Assembly (NCBI GenBank): GCA_016933835.1
Contig: JAFGAC010000206.1
Coordinates: forward strand, 1 to 64,000
Direction of reading: 5' to 3'
Length of the DNA: 64,000 nt
Source of the DNA: Clostridiales bacterium
GTDB taxonomy: Bacteria > Bacillota > Clostridia > Peptostreptococcales > Acidaminobacteraceae
This document shows, piece after piece, positions 17,520 to 26,413 of this stretch; positions within the stretch are counted from its first letter, which is position 1, and the number at the start of each line of letters is the position of its first letter. The position numbers and the translations under genes are program-made. The notes beneath the pieces are model-generated. The model did not search any database. It was not told the DNA's origin and worked only from the letters and a program-made list of their open reading frames with translations.

Positions 17520-18163
17520 TCGTTACCTCCTAAATGCCCATCAACCAAGTCGACGAATATCCTAGTAATTGTAGTCTTAGAAATTCTTCCAATAATTTTC
17601 AACTTCTCTTCTCCGTTTATCAATACTTTCTCTATGACCGGCATAGAATCAATTTCATGATTTATTAATTTTGAAGCTGCTGAGCAAACACTTTCCAGCG
17701 GATAAGCATAGATTATATTTGGCATTCTTGTCATAATCATTCCTAATGGCGTTCCTGTAAGATCAGAAGTACCCATTATATTTTTCATGAAATCTTTTCT
17801 TGAAACAACACCTGCCAAATAACCATCTGATACAACAAACAAAGTTCCCACATCCTCAATGAACATCGATACAACGCCGTCGTAAACTGGTATCTTTTCA
17901 TCCATGACAACAGGTATTGACATAACACTATCAACTGTGACATTTGATAGTAAATCTTTCAAATCAGATGATAAATTTTTTTCAACATAAAAATATCCAA
18001 CATTTGTTTTAGCTTCTAGAATACCGATCATATTTAAAAGACTTAAATCATTTCTAAGTGCAGAACGCGATAAATTTAGTTTAACAGCAATATTTTCACT
18101 CGTTATCGGTTGATCTTTTTTTACAATTTCAATTATTTCTAATTGTCGATCTGTTAATTGCAT
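17516..18163 (-). CDS. ccpN: CcpN-like repressor with HTH and two CBS domains
   Basis: A 215-residue regulator: an N-terminal helix-turn-helix (about residues 5-55, ENIAVKLNLSRSALRNDLSLL) followed by two CBS domains (about 75-135 and 140-205) that should read adenine nucleotides. Bacillus CcpN represses gluconeogenic genes under glucose by sensing ATP/ADP. Here it leads an operon with ppsR and ppdK, so control of PEP synthesis is the natural reading. A site matching the CcpN consensus as I remember it overlaps its own -10 (18197-18207), suggesting autoregulation. Confidence 0.88.
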   Translation of the reverse strand: MQLTDRQLEIIEIVKKDQPITSENIAVKLNLSRSALRNDLSLLNMIGILEAKTNVGYFYVEKNLSSDLKDLLSNVTVDSVMSIPVVMDEKIPVYDGVVSMFIEDVGTLFVVSDGYLAGVVSRKDFMKNIMGTSDLTGTPLGMIMTRMPNIIYAYPLESVCSAASKLINHEIDSMPVIEKVLINGEEKLKIIGRISKTTITRIFVDLVDGHLGGNE

Positions 18164-18196
18164 TAATTCACCTCTTTCAATTCATATCTTGCATTT

Positions 18197-18207
18197 AGTA
18201 TATCACA
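18197..18207 (-). promoter_or_regulatory. Possible CcpN operator on the ccpN promoter
   Basis: The minus strand reads TGTGATATACT, which fits the CcpN consensus TRTGHYATAYW at every position as I recall it. It overlaps a TATACT -10 candidate (18202-18197). A second promoter, TTGCAA-17-TAAAAT, lies further upstream. Only one site is seen, whereas Bacillus targets usually have two. Confidence 0.45.
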
Positions 18208-18259
18208 TTAACTTCATTAGTGTAGCTTTATTTTAAGATATTTTAATATATATTGCAAT

Positions 18260-18302
18260 AAAAAAACAATCAGCTTTCTCATCGAAATAAGGAAGCCAAT
18301 TG
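18260..18302 (-). terminator. Terminator of speD
   Basis: Read leftwards, CAATTGGCTTCC (18302-18291) and GAAAGCTGATTG (18278-18267) pair imperfectly across an 11-12 base loop and are followed by seven T residues. Confidence 0.65.
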
Positions 18303-18313
18303 CTTTAAAATTC

Positions 18314-19120
18314 CTAAAAATTCTTACCATAGAATATTTCTTCTATTTCTTTATATACTTTATCTGTTATTTCATCAGTCTCTTCTTCACTTAAATCTTG
18401 TTTATTCAGATTAAAAAGATACTCATCAAATTCTACTTCTGTTCTCATCATTTTTGTATGAAAAATATTCTCTTGAAAAACATTGACATCAATAGTACTG
18501 TAATTGTCCAAAATATCATCTTCTACAAAATCCTGAATTGAATTGATATCATGATCTATAAAATACTTATTACCTTCAGTATCTCTTGTAAACCCTCTAA
18601 CTCGATAATCTACAGTAATGATATCAGAATCGAATGATTTAATGAGCAGATTCAATGCTCTCAATGGTGAGATCGTTCCACATGTGGAAACATCAATATC
18701 CACTCTAAATGTACTTATGCCACCATGAGGATGACTTTCTGGATAAGTGTGGACGGTGATATGACTTTTATCAAGATGTCCCACTACATGTCTTGGTAAT
18801 GGCAATGATCCTGAATTGCATGAAGAATCCAATACCGCTAACGGTACTTCTTCTTCAGAAATCAATATTGTTACACTTGCTCCTTGTGGATCATAATCCT
18901 GTTTGGCTATATTTAAGATACTCGCACCAATGATGTTTGTAACTTCTTTCAATATATTTGTAAGTCTTTCAGAATTATATTGTTCATCAATATAATTGAT
19001 ATAACTTCTACGATCTTCTTCAGACTTAGTATAGCAAATATCATAAATATTAAAACTTAAAGTTTTGGTTAAATTATTAAAACCATAAAGTTGAATTTTC
19101 TTTTGAGATTGCTCGACCAT
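18314..19120 (-). CDS. speD: S-adenosylmethionine decarboxylase proenzyme (E. coli type)
   Basis: A 268-residue proenzyme giving decarboxylated SAM, the aminopropyl donor for spermidine. It self-cleaves to make its pyruvoyl group; the Lys118-Ser119 bond in [17 protein letters not shown] matches the E. coli cleavage site, and [15 protein letters not shown] and [10 protein letters not shown] are family blocks. AGGGGG lies six bases before the ATG. It is the long E. coli type rather than the short Bacillus type. It is monocistronic with its own promoter and terminator; no spermidine synthase is in the window. Confidence 0.95.
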   Translation of the reverse strand: MVEQSQKKIQLYGFNNLTKTLSFNIYDICYTKSEEDRRSYINYIDEQYNSERLTNILKEVTNIIGASILNIAKQDYDPQGASVTILISEEEVPLAVLDSSCNSGSLPLPRHVVGHLDKSHITVHTYPESHPHGGISTFRVDIDVSTCGTISPLRALNLLIKSFDSDIITVDYRVRGFTRDTEGNKYFIDHDINSIQDFVEDDILDNYSTIDVNVFQENIFHTKMMRTEVEFDEYLFNLNKQDLSEEETDEITDKVYKEIEEIFYGKNF

Positions 19121-19163
19121 CTCTTGCCCCCTAACTATATAACTAATTAAAATTTTCCATTTA

Positions 19164-19192
19164 ATAATACAACTATTTTAAGTAATATTCAA
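19164..19192 (-). promoter_or_regulatory. Promoter of speD
   Basis: On the minus strand TTGAAT (19192-19187) and TATTAT (19169-19164) are 17 bases apart, shortly before speD. Confidence 0.6.
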
Positions 19193-19205
19193 TCATTTTT
19201 TATGA

Positions 19206-20585
19206 TCAATATTCGAATTTTTCTCTGAAAATATTTACAATTTCAGAGATTGAATGCCTTGTTTGTTCCATTGTATCACGATTTCTAATAGTAACTGTTT
19301 CATCTTCGAGTGTATCAAAATCTATTGTTACACAATAGGGTGTTCCAATTTCATCATAACGGCGATATCTCTTTCCTATGCTTCCTCTATCATCATAGTC
19401 AACATTGAAATGCTTAGCTAAAAGCACATATATTTCATTAGCTTTTTCCCCTAATTTCTTAGTAAGCGGCAAAATTCCAATCTTAATTGGTGCCAACGCA
19501 GGATGAAATTTTAAAATTGACCTTGTTGAACCATCCTCAAGAATTTCTTCTTTATAGGCATCAAGTAAGATTGCAAGTGTAACACGATCTGCCCCTAATG
19601 AAGGTTCGATACAATAAGGTACATACTTCTTATTTGTCATATCGTCTTGATATTGCATATCAACACCAGAATGTTGAATATGCTGTTTCAAATCGTAATC
19701 CGTTCTATCAGCAATTCCCCAAAGCTCACCCCATCCAAATGGGAACAAATACTCTATGTCAGTTGTAGCATTTGAATAATGAGATAATTCTTCTTCATCA
19801 TGATCTCTGAATCTCACATGTTCTTTATTCACTTCAAGATCAATCAGCCAATTCATGCAATAATCTTTCCAATAATTGTACCATTTGATATCTTCACCTG
19901 GTTCACAAAAGAACTCCAATTCCATTTGTTCAAACTCTCTCGTTCTAAAAGTGAAATTCCCTGGTGTAATCTCATTTCTAAAGGATTTTCCAATTTGTCC
20001 AATACCAAAGGGTATTTTTTTTCTGGATGTTCTCTGAACATTTTTAAAATTAACAAATATGCCTTGAGCTGTTTCCGGTCTTAAAAATATTTCAGTATTA
20101 GAGTCATCTGTTACTCCTTGATGTGTTTTGAACATCAAATTGAATTGTCTTATATTTGTGAAATTGTGCTTGCCGCAAGATGGACACGCAATTGCTTTTT
20201 CTGCAATATAATTTTCCATCTTTTCATTTGACCAGCCTTCAATATTTTGAAATTCATCAATAGATTTCATGAAATCTTCAATGAGTTGATCTGCTCTATA
20301 TCGGGTCTTGCATTCTTTACAATCCATAAGTGGATCATTAAATCCTCCAACATGGCCTGATGCCACCCATGTTTGTGGATTCATTAATATCGCACTATCT
20401 AATCCAACATTAAGAGGATGCTCTTGAACAAATTTTTTCCACCATGCTTTTTTCACATTATTTTTTAATTCCACACCTAATGGACCGTAATCCCATGTGT
20501 TTGCCAATCCCCCATAAATTTCAGATCCAGGAAATATGAATCCTCTTGATTTTGCCAAAGATACAATTTGCTCCATTGATACCAT
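19206..20585 (-). CDS. glyQS: Glycyl-tRNA synthetase, dimeric type
   Basis: A 459-residue class II synthetase charging tRNA-Gly. The N-terminus [13 protein letters not shown], the [20 protein letters not shown] motif-2 region, the EPSLGADR motif-3 region and the C-terminal anticodon-binding domain (about 365-459) identify the alpha2 type. A zinc-binding pair CKEC/CPSC lies in the insertion around residues 110-165. AGGAGG lies seven bases before the ATG. A T-box leader (20597-20797) directly upstream makes expression depend on uncharged tRNA-Gly. Confidence 0.96.
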   Translation of the reverse strand: MVSMEQIVSLAKSRGFIFPGSEIYGGLANTWDYGPLGVELKNNVKKAWWKKFVQEHPLNVGLDSAILMNPQTWVASGHVGGFNDPLMDCKECKTRYRADQLIEDFMKSIDEFQNIEGWSNEKMENYIAEKAIACPSCGKHNFTNIRQFNLMFKTHQGVTDDSNTEIFLRPETAQGIFVNFKNVQRTSRKKIPFGIGQIGKSFRNEITPGNFTFRTREFEQMELEFFCEPGEDIKWYNYWKDYCMNWLIDLEVNKEHVRFRDHDEEELSHYSNATTDIEYLFPFGWGELWGIADRTDYDLKQHIQHSGVDMQYQDDMTNKKYVPYCIEPSLGADRVTLAILLDAYKEEILEDGSTRSILKFHPALAPIKIGILPLTKKLGEKANEIYVLLAKHFNVDYDDRGSIGKRYRRYDEIGTPYCVTIDFDTLEDETVTIRNRDTMEQTRHSISEIVNIFREKFEY

Positions 20586-20596
20586 TTAATTTCCTC

Positions 20597-20797
20597 CTAA
20601 ACAAAAATAAAAATCCCCCGTCCGCAAGGGACGAAAGATTTAATCTTCCGCGGTTCCACCCTAATTGAATAAAACCTCTTTTTTTTAATAGCTCCGAAAC
20701 GCCTTCACAGTCTTCAACCATTGATTTTCACCTGACATCAACTCTCTAAAGATATTATAACTGTTACTTCTTTCCATCAACACTTAAATTATTCATA
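20597..20797 (-). promoter_or_regulatory. Glycine T-box riboswitch upstream of glyQS
   Basis: On the minus strand the diagnostic T-box sequence AGGGTGGAACCGCGG spans 20662-20648. Its UGGN bulge binds the tRNA acceptor end. An intrinsic terminator follows: CGTCC and GGACG arms (20634-20620) and then T-rich sequence to about 20603. Stem I starts near GATGGAAAGAAGTAA and AGAGAGTTGATG. The likely specifier is GGC (20703-20701), a glycine codon after GAA in GTGAAGGCGTTTCGG; the specifier position is inferred, not folded. Confidence 0.92.
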
Positions 20798-20803
20798 TAT
20801 TCA

Positions 20804-20832
20804 ATTATACTCTATTTTTAAATATTATTCAA
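20804..20832 (-). promoter_or_regulatory. Promoter of the glyQS T-box transcript
   Basis: TTGAAT (20832-20827) and a perfect TATAAT (20809-20804) on the minus strand are 17 bases apart. The -35 includes the stop codon of the upstream DUF4342 gene. Confidence 0.75.
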
Positions 20833-21367
20833 CTTTATCATCTTCTGAATTCACATCTGTCTCTTCAGTAAATTCTTCTTCTAAATCCTCTTCTTTTGAT
20901 GATTTTTGAAATTTTTCTTTTACCTCAGTTGCCTTTTCTTTCACAGTTGAAACAGTTTTATCCGTATATTCCTTAAAATCGATTACTTCACCGTTCTCTT
21001 TAATAATTTTCACTGAATGTCCTGTAGCTAAAGCAACAATAACCGATGTCAAGACAGCAGGTGCAAAAATAATTGCCCCCACTATTCCTGCAGTAACAGG
21101 AATATCCATGATGACTTTATTGTTCTTCTCAATAGTGATCCGATTTACATCACCTTTTTCTAAAATTTTTTTTAATTTTTCTGTCAACTCTTCAGCAACA
21201 CTGTCAATTTTTTCTTTTGCTTTTTCTTTTACCTTGCCTTTTGACTCTAAAAGTATAATCGCTTCTAAAATATCTCCCTCTGTTTCTAAAAGTGCTTCTT
21301 TTGCATCTTTATATGAACAATCTGTTCTTTCAATTACTTCATCAATCATTTCCAGGTTCAACTTCAT
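20825..21367 (-). CDS. UBA-like/DUF4342 domain protein
   Basis: A 180-residue protein. Residues 6-42 resemble a UBA/TS-N helical bundle (MIDEVIERTDCSYKDAKEAL). Residues 70-122 match DUF4342, with RITIEKNNKVIMDIP followed by one hydrophobic segment (92-115). The tail is very acidic and rich in KEK. The function of DUF4342 is not known; the hydrophobic segment suggests membrane association. It begins nine bases after recO and is the last gene of the era-recO cluster. The glyQS promoter is built into its 3' end. Confidence 0.75.
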   Translation of the reverse strand: MKLNLEMIDEVIERTDCSYKDAKEALLETEGDILEAIILLESKGKVKEKAKEKIDSVAEELTEKLKKILEKGDVNRITIEKNNKVIMDIPVTAGIVGAIIFAPAVLTSVIVALATGHSVKIIKENGEVIDFKEYTDKTVSTVKEKATEVKEKFQKSSKEEDLEEEFTEETDVNSEDDKVE

Positions 21368-21376
21368 GCCTTCACC

Positions 21377-22114
21377 TCATTCATAAATTTTTAAAAATTT
21401 TTTAGATTTAATATTTCCCATCTGTAAATAATACTCCATGTAACTATTTATAAATATATCCATTTTATCGATTAATAAACTGTTTATATCTTTTTTTAAA
21501 TATTCTGAGATATTGCTTGATAATGTAAATTGCATCAACTTTATAACCATCGGGTGTAAATCTATTGCACTTGGATGTTTTTTTGAACATTCTTTGCATA
21601 TAACACCACCACTAGTTACAGAAAATTTATTGAAATTTTCTTTCTTTGAACATATCATGCATTGATTGACAAGGGGTGCATAACCTAATGCTTTCAGTGC
21701 TTTGAATTCAAAATACAATTTTAATTTTTCCTCATAGCCAGTCGTTTTATTTAGAATCATCAAAGATTCAATCAATAGTTGAAACAATTCAAAATTACTT
21801 TCATCTTCATTGATCACATGATCTACAATATCTACAAAATAAGAAGCATAAGATAATGTTTTAAGATTTTCTCTAAAATTATAAAACGTATCTTTTGTCT
21901 CAACATTGGATAAAGAATAATTTTTCTCGCCTCTTATAGAAAAATCAGCATAAACAAAAGGATGACTTCCTTTATTCAAACTATTTTTAGGATTATTGGC
22001 ACCTTTGACAAAAACTTGTACTTTCCCCAGTTTTTTTGTTAAAAGTGTTAAAAACACATCTGAATCATTTAATTTTCTCTTCTTTAAAACAATGCCTTCT
22101 GTTTCAAAATACAT
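21377..22114 (-). CDS. recO: DNA repair protein RecO
   Basis: A 245-residue recombination mediator that loads RecA with RecR and anneals single strands. The N-terminal OB fold begins FETEGIVLKKRKLNDSDV, the middle is helical, and a zinc knuckle is present at Cys152, Cys155, Cys173 and Cys176. AGGAGTG precedes the ATG. It stands between mgtE and the DUF4342 gene with nine-base gaps; the era-recO neighbourhood is widely conserved in Firmicutes. Confidence 0.93.
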   Translation of the reverse strand: MYFETEGIVLKKRKLNDSDVFLTLLTKKLGKVQVFVKGANNPKNSLNKGSHPFVYADFSIRGEKNYSLSNVETKDTFYNFRENLKTLSYASYFVDIVDHVINEDESNFELFQLLIESLMILNKTTGYEEKLKLYFEFKALKALGYAPLVNQCMICSKKENFNKFSVTSGGVICKECSKKHPSAIDLHPMVIKLMQFTLSSNISEYLKKDINSLLIDKMDIFINSYMEYYLQMGNIKSKKFLKIYE

Positions 22115-22123
22115 ATTTCACTC

Positions 22124-23503
22124 CTATGCCAATTTAACTATCATCAACGTTGCCATTGCATAGTATATGCTCATACCTGTAATATCAATCGTAGTTGTTA
22201 TAAAGGGCGCAGATGCAACAGCTGGGTCTATTCCAATTTTTCTAAAGATCAGAGGAATCAGGGTTCCAATCGTAGCTGCAGTCACCATATTGATCCACAT
22301 GGCAATTCCAACTATTAGTGCAAGTATCTTATCCCCATTGAGAACAACAGCCGCTATTCCTGCAATTACGGATGAAATTAACCCTACAATAAAACCTACA
22401 GATATTTCATGTGTGATTGTTTTAAGTATTTCATTGCCTTTGATTTGCCCAACAGCAATACTTCTGACTGTCAGTGTTGATGATTGCGTTCCAACATTTC
22501 CCCCCATTCCTGCAAGTATCGGCATAAATAAGGCAACTGTTGTGTTTGCATCCAAAACAAATTGATAACTTTTTATAATTTGGGCAGATAACAAGCCACC
22601 AAATATTGTAATAATCAGCCACGGCAATCTGGCTTTAACAGATTTAAAAATACGATCACTAAAGTCATTCTCTTCATAGTATTCAGGTTCATTGGCACCA
22701 GCAAATTTTAAGATATCTTCAGTAGCCTCTTCTTCAAGTACATCTATAATATCGTCAACTGTGATTAAACCTATCATTTTCATTTCATAATCTACAACTG
22801 GAACAGCCAATAAATCGTATTTAGATACAATCTTTGCTACTTCTTCCTGATCATCAAAAACATTCACATAGATAACCTTGTCACTCATCACATCTTCAAC
22901 TAGTTTATTAGGCTTTGCAACAATCAATTCTCTAAGTGAAATAACACCGACTAATTTTTCTTCTTGATCAACAACAAATACATAATAGATTGTTTCGGCT
23001 GTTGGAGCTGTCTCTCTTAAAAGTTCTATTGCATTATAAATAGTAATGTCTTTACTCAGTGCAATAAAATCTTTTGTCATAATACCGCCGGCGGTATCTT
23101 CATCGTATATCAATAATTCTTTGACATCTTCTGCCGATTCTAAGTCAAGAAGGCTAATAATTTCATCCCGGTTAATTTCTGACAAATCACCTAGTAAATC
23201 TACTATGTCATCATCTGCCATATTATCTAAAATGGCACTTTGTTGTTCGTTTGAAAAGAGTTTTATTAGAGAATTAAACGTTTCAGAATCAACTTCCTGC
23301 AACACTTCTGATGCTATTTCCCAAGAAAGGTATTTAAATAACTCTTCTCTTTCACTTTCTTCAAGCTGTAATAAAATTTCCGCTACATCCACAACATGCA
23401 GACTCTCAATAATTTCAGATATTCTAATTGCATTTTTTTCCTTCAAGTATTTTAGCAATAATTCTGCTTCTTCAATCAACATATCTTCATATTTTTTATC
23501 CAT
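22124..23503 (-). CDS. mgtE: Magnesium transporter MgtE
   Basis: A 459-residue Mg2+ channel. It has an N-terminal helical sensor domain (about 1-125), two CBS domains (about 135-255, LLIYDEDTAGGIMTKDFI and EDVMSDKVIYVNVFDDQEEVA), a connecting helix, and five membrane segments after about residue 285 (GGNVGTQSSTLTVRSIA, then PFITTTIDITG). The cytosolic domains close the pore when Mg2+ is high. Its place between era and recO is unusual but it is tightly packed (11- and 9-base gaps), so it is co-transcribed with them. No M-box precedes it. Confidence 0.93.
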   Translation of the reverse strand: MDKKYEDMLIEEAELLLKYLKEKNAIRISEIIESLHVVDVAEILLQLEESEREELFKYLSWEIASEVLQEVDSETFNSLIKLFSNEQQSAILDNMADDDIVDLLGDLSEINRDEIISLLDLESAEDVKELLIYDEDTAGGIMTKDFIALSKDITIYNAIELLRETAPTAETIYYVFVVDQEEKLVGVISLRELIVAKPNKLVEDVMSDKVIYVNVFDDQEEVAKIVSKYDLLAVPVVDYEMKMIGLITVDDIIDVLEEEATEDILKFAGANEPEYYEENDFSDRIFKSVKARLPWLIITIFGGLLSAQIIKSYQFVLDANTTVALFMPILAGMGGNVGTQSSTLTVRSIAVGQIKGNEILKTITHEISVGFIVGLISSVIAGIAAVVLNGDKILALIVGIAMWINMVTAATIGTLIPLIFRKIGIDPAVASAPFITTTIDITGMSIYYAMATLMIVKLA

Positions 23504-23514
23504 AGTTCACCCCG

Positions 23515-24405
23515 CTATTCTTTGTATCCGTAATTCTTTAGTTGAAAGTCACTATCTCTCCACCCTTCTTTAATTTTAACCCATAGTTCAAGATACACTT
23601 TCGTACCTAAAAATTTTTCAATATCAACTCTTGCTGCTTTGCCTATACCTTTTAATTTTCTTCCGTTTTTACCTATAATAATTCCTTTATGCGACTTTTT
23701 CTCTGTTATTATTACAGCTGAAATATCATAGATGTCTTGATCTCCACGAGGTGCAAATTTTTCTATTTCTACTGCAATACCATGTGGAATTTCTTGTTCA
23801 AGGTACATTAGAATTTTCTCGCGGATAATTTCAGCTACAATAACTTTCTCTGGTTGATCACTAATCATGCCGCCAGGAAAATACATGGGACCTACTTCCA
23901 TTTGCTCCTTAATTTTTTCCATAAGCAACTCTACATTTTTTCCATTCATTGCACTAATGGCTATGACATCATCGAATATGTCTAAATCCTTAAGCATACC
24001 TTGCAATCTTATGAATTCATCTGGTGTAATTAAATCCATTTTATTGAGTATTAGAAATTTTTTAGTTTTTACATTTTTTAGTTGATCAATAATAAATTGA
24101 TCTCCTTTACCAAAACCTGAAGCAACATCAATTAAAAAAAGAATCAAATCAACATCACCAAAAGTATTTGTTGCTGTTTTTACCATGTATTCTCCTAAAA
24201 GATGCTTAGGTTTATGAATGCCAGGTGTATCCAAAAAAATTATCTGTGTTGATTCATCATTATAAACAGCTTGAATTCTATTTCGAGTTGTTTGTGGTTT
24301 ATCAGTAGTTATGGCAATTTTTTCGCCAATAATATAATTCAATAAAGTAGATTTACCTACATTTGGGCGACCTACTATTGTAACAAATCCTGATTTAAAA
24401 TTCAT
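23515..24405 (-). CDS. era: GTPase Era
   Basis: A 296-residue ribosome-assembly GTPase binding the 3' end of 16S rRNA. G1 is GRPNVGKST (12-20), G3 is DTPG (about 59-62) and G4 is NKMD (about 121-124). The C-terminal KH domain shows GIIIGKNGRKLKGIGKAAR. Its start overlaps the cdd stop by four bases (ATGA). The gene order phoH-ybeY-cdd-era-recO is classical. Confidence 0.96.
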   Translation of the reverse strand: MNFKSGFVTIVGRPNVGKSTLLNYIIGEKIAITTDKPQTTRNRIQAVYNDESTQIIFLDTPGIHKPKHLLGEYMVKTATNTFGDVDLILFLIDVASGFGKGDQFIIDQLKNVKTKKFLILNKMDLITPDEFIRLQGMLKDLDIFDDVIAISAMNGKNVELLMEKIKEQMEVGPMYFPGGMISDQPEKVIVAEIIREKILMYLEQEIPHGIAVEIEKFAPRGDQDIYDISAVIITEKKSHKGIIIGKNGRKLKGIGKAARVDIEKFLGTKVYLELWVKIKEGWRDSDFQLKNYGYKE

Positions 24406-24830
24406 AATTCCACCTTTTCCGATTTATCTAAATCTTTTTTAGTAAATGAGTGTGGCAATATTTCATCCATAGTAAGTATTTTGAAGTTATCTTCATTTCC
24501 TATAATTATTTCTGCATCCAATCCAAACTCAGCAATAACCTGACGGCATATGCCACAAGGATATGTCTCATTTAAGTTGCTAATTATTGCAATTTTTTTT
24601 ATATTTCTATGTCCTTCCGATACAGCTTTGAATATTGCTGTTCTCTCTGCACAATTCGTTGCACCAAAAGAAGCAGATTCAATGTTACATCCTGTATATA
24701 TTTCACCCGACTCTGTCATTAAAGCAGCACCCACAGAAAAATGTGAATATGGAACATATGCATTCAATCTTGCTTTTTCAGCTTCTTTCATTAATCTTTT
24801 ATTAATTTCATCATTAGTATTTTTACTCAT
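24402..24830 (-). CDS. cdd: Cytidine deaminase
   Basis: A 142-residue tetrameric zinc enzyme deaminating cytidine and deoxycytidine in pyrimidine salvage. The zinc ligands are Cys60, Cys92 and Cys95, with catalytic Glu62 (TNCAERTA and PCGICRQ). GAGGAGTG precedes the ATG. It lies between the DUF3048 lipoprotein gene and era, overlapping era by four bases. Confidence 0.95.
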   Translation of the reverse strand: MSKNTNDEINKRLMKEAEKARLNAYVPYSHFSVGAALMTESGEIYTGCNIESASFGATNCAERTAIFKAVSEGHRNIKKIAIISNLNETYPCGICRQVIAEFGLDAEIIIGNEDNFKILTMDEILPHSFTKKDLDKSEKVEL

Positions 24831-24834
24831 GTTT

Positions 24835-25929
24835 TCACTCCTCTATTAATTCAAATTGATTTAAATTGTCAACCACTTGAATGACTATTTTCCCAGGATT
24901 GTAAATAATTTCAACATCATCTACAAAATAATGCGTTGCTTCATTAAAACTATTTTTTTCCCATCGCATATCTGTCATTTTTCCATTGCTTATATAATAA
25001 CCTACACCAGTGCCTATCATGTCTAAATTTCTTCTTCCTTCGCTGTCGATGATATGATGCTTGATTTTTTGGATAATAATATTTCCAACTTCAATGCTTT
25101 TATCACTTTCTTCATCTTGTTGTACTACATTATTTATAAGTCTCTCATAAATATGTTTTAATTCATTATATCTATAACTTACGACATAACCATTTAGGTC
25201 ATTGGCAGATGGGGTTTTATATATTATCTGAAATCCTTTGACCTCAATTTGACTATTCAAGTCTACAAATTTATTATATATTTTTAATTCCGAAAAATCA
25301 TCACTTTCAGTCTTATATTTTAATCGATCCACATCTTTTAAAAGTGCATTTGCTGATGTGTATAAATTATGCGGTATTTTTTTTTGATTGACTCTCCAGA
25401 AAATATCATTACCAGCTTTTAACCCATCTAAATCATTCACTTTAAATGATTTTATCAATCCAAGTGCATCAACAGATCCGCCTGCATGAACATACAAGCT
25501 ATCATACTCCATTGCAAAAGATAAAAAATATGGACGCGCGCTTCTAACAGGTCCAATATCACCTTTAATCGTTTGATCTGTAATTAACATATATCGCGTT
25601 ATGGAACCTTCCGCTAAAATTTCATAAATGATTTTAGCTTCAGACAGGCCAGCTTGTGGCCGTGCTGAAAATTGATTGTCAATCATTATAGCAAAAGGTC
25701 TGCTTTCATCGAACATATTCATGACTTGCAACTGATTTCTCTGTTCGATTATAGTTTTCATCTTTAATTTTTTTTCAAATAATAGATCAGTCATGAAAAA
25801 CTGAGTATAATTGACTATGATAACATTTGGCTCCGAATCAATTTTATTATCTTCTAAATCGTTATTCATTTTTGAACATCCAGACAAAATAAGCAAGAAT
25901 ATCGACATAACTAAAAGTTTTTTTTTCAT
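24835..25929 (-). CDS. DUF3048 family lipoprotein (YerB-like)
   Basis: A 364-residue predicted lipoprotein. I start at the ATG at 25929: it gives a clean leader MKKKLLVMSIFLLILSGC with lipobox LSGC and Cys18, and avoids overlap with ybeY. AGGGGAT lies about ten bases upstream. The first DUF3048 domain includes RPFAIMIDNQFSARPQAGLSEA and GPVRSARPYFLSFA; the second lies after residue 250. The family is extracytoplasmic and of unknown function. It is inserted between ybeY and cdd in an otherwise conserved cluster. Confidence 0.85.
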   Translation of the reverse strand: MKKKLLVMSIFLLILSGCSKMNNDLEDNKIDSEPNVIIVNYTQFFMTDLLFEKKLKMKTIIEQRNQLQVMNMFDESRPFAIMIDNQFSARPQAGLSEAKIIYEILAEGSITRYMLITDQTIKGDIGPVRSARPYFLSFAMEYDSLYVHAGGSVDALGLIKSFKVNDLDGLKAGNDIFWRVNQKKIPHNLYTSANALLKDVDRLKYKTESDDFSELKIYNKFVDLNSQIEVKGFQIIYKTPSANDLNGYVVSYRYNELKHIYERLINNVVQQDEESDKSIEVGNIIIQKIKHHIIDSEGRRNLDMIGTGVGYYISNGKMTDMRWEKNSFNEATHYFVDDVEIIYNPGKIVIQVVDNLNQFELIEE

Positions 25930-25936
25930 AGCTTTT

Positions 25937-26401
25937 TTATCCCCTAAATATTTGTAATTTTTCAAGAGCAAATTTTTCTTTAGCTCTCATTTCTTTTTTT
26001 TCTTCTTCATCCAAATGATCAAATCCTAATAAATGATACATGCTGTGCACGACTAGATACGTAAATTCTCTTTCTATAGAATGTCCAAATTCTTTAGCTT
26101 GTTCAAGTACTTTTTCAGCTGAAATTACAATATCTCCCATAACCAGATATTCGATTTTTTTTAAATTATCAATTAAATTTTCATACTGCGGAAATGATAA
26201 AACATCAGTTGCTTCATCCTTTTGTCGATGTTCATAATTGAGTTCTTTTATTCTGTCATTGTCTACTATAATAACTGAAATTTCACCTTCATTTTCAATT
26301 TTTTCAATAGCTAATATTTTCTCAATTGCATCTATAATATATTTTTCGATTGCATTGCTTATTTCAAGTTTGTCCTGTTCATTTCCAATAAATATATCCA
26401 T
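25937..26401 (-). CDS. ybeY: Endoribonuclease YbeY
   Basis: A 154-residue zinc RNase for 16S rRNA 3'-end maturation and ribosome quality control. The metal-binding signature is intact as HSMYHLLGFDH with His119, His123 and His129; the usual form is HGxLHLLGYDH, so Ser replaces Gly. KDEATDVLSFP (61-71) is the other family block. It follows phoH by 12 bases. Confidence 0.94.
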   Translation of the reverse strand: MDIFIGNEQDKLEISNAIEKYIIDAIEKILAIEKIENEGEISVIIVDNDRIKELNYEHRQKDEATDVLSFPQYENLIDNLKKIEYLVMGDIVISAEKVLEQAKEFGHSIEREFTYLVVHSMYHLLGFDHLDEEEKKEMRAKEKFALEKLQIFRG

Positions 26402-26413
26402 TATACTCTCCCA

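Noticed and set aside
19193-19225. Imperfect inverted repeat after glyQS as a terminator
   Set aside because: It has no T-run and overlaps the speD -35; pairing is interrupted.
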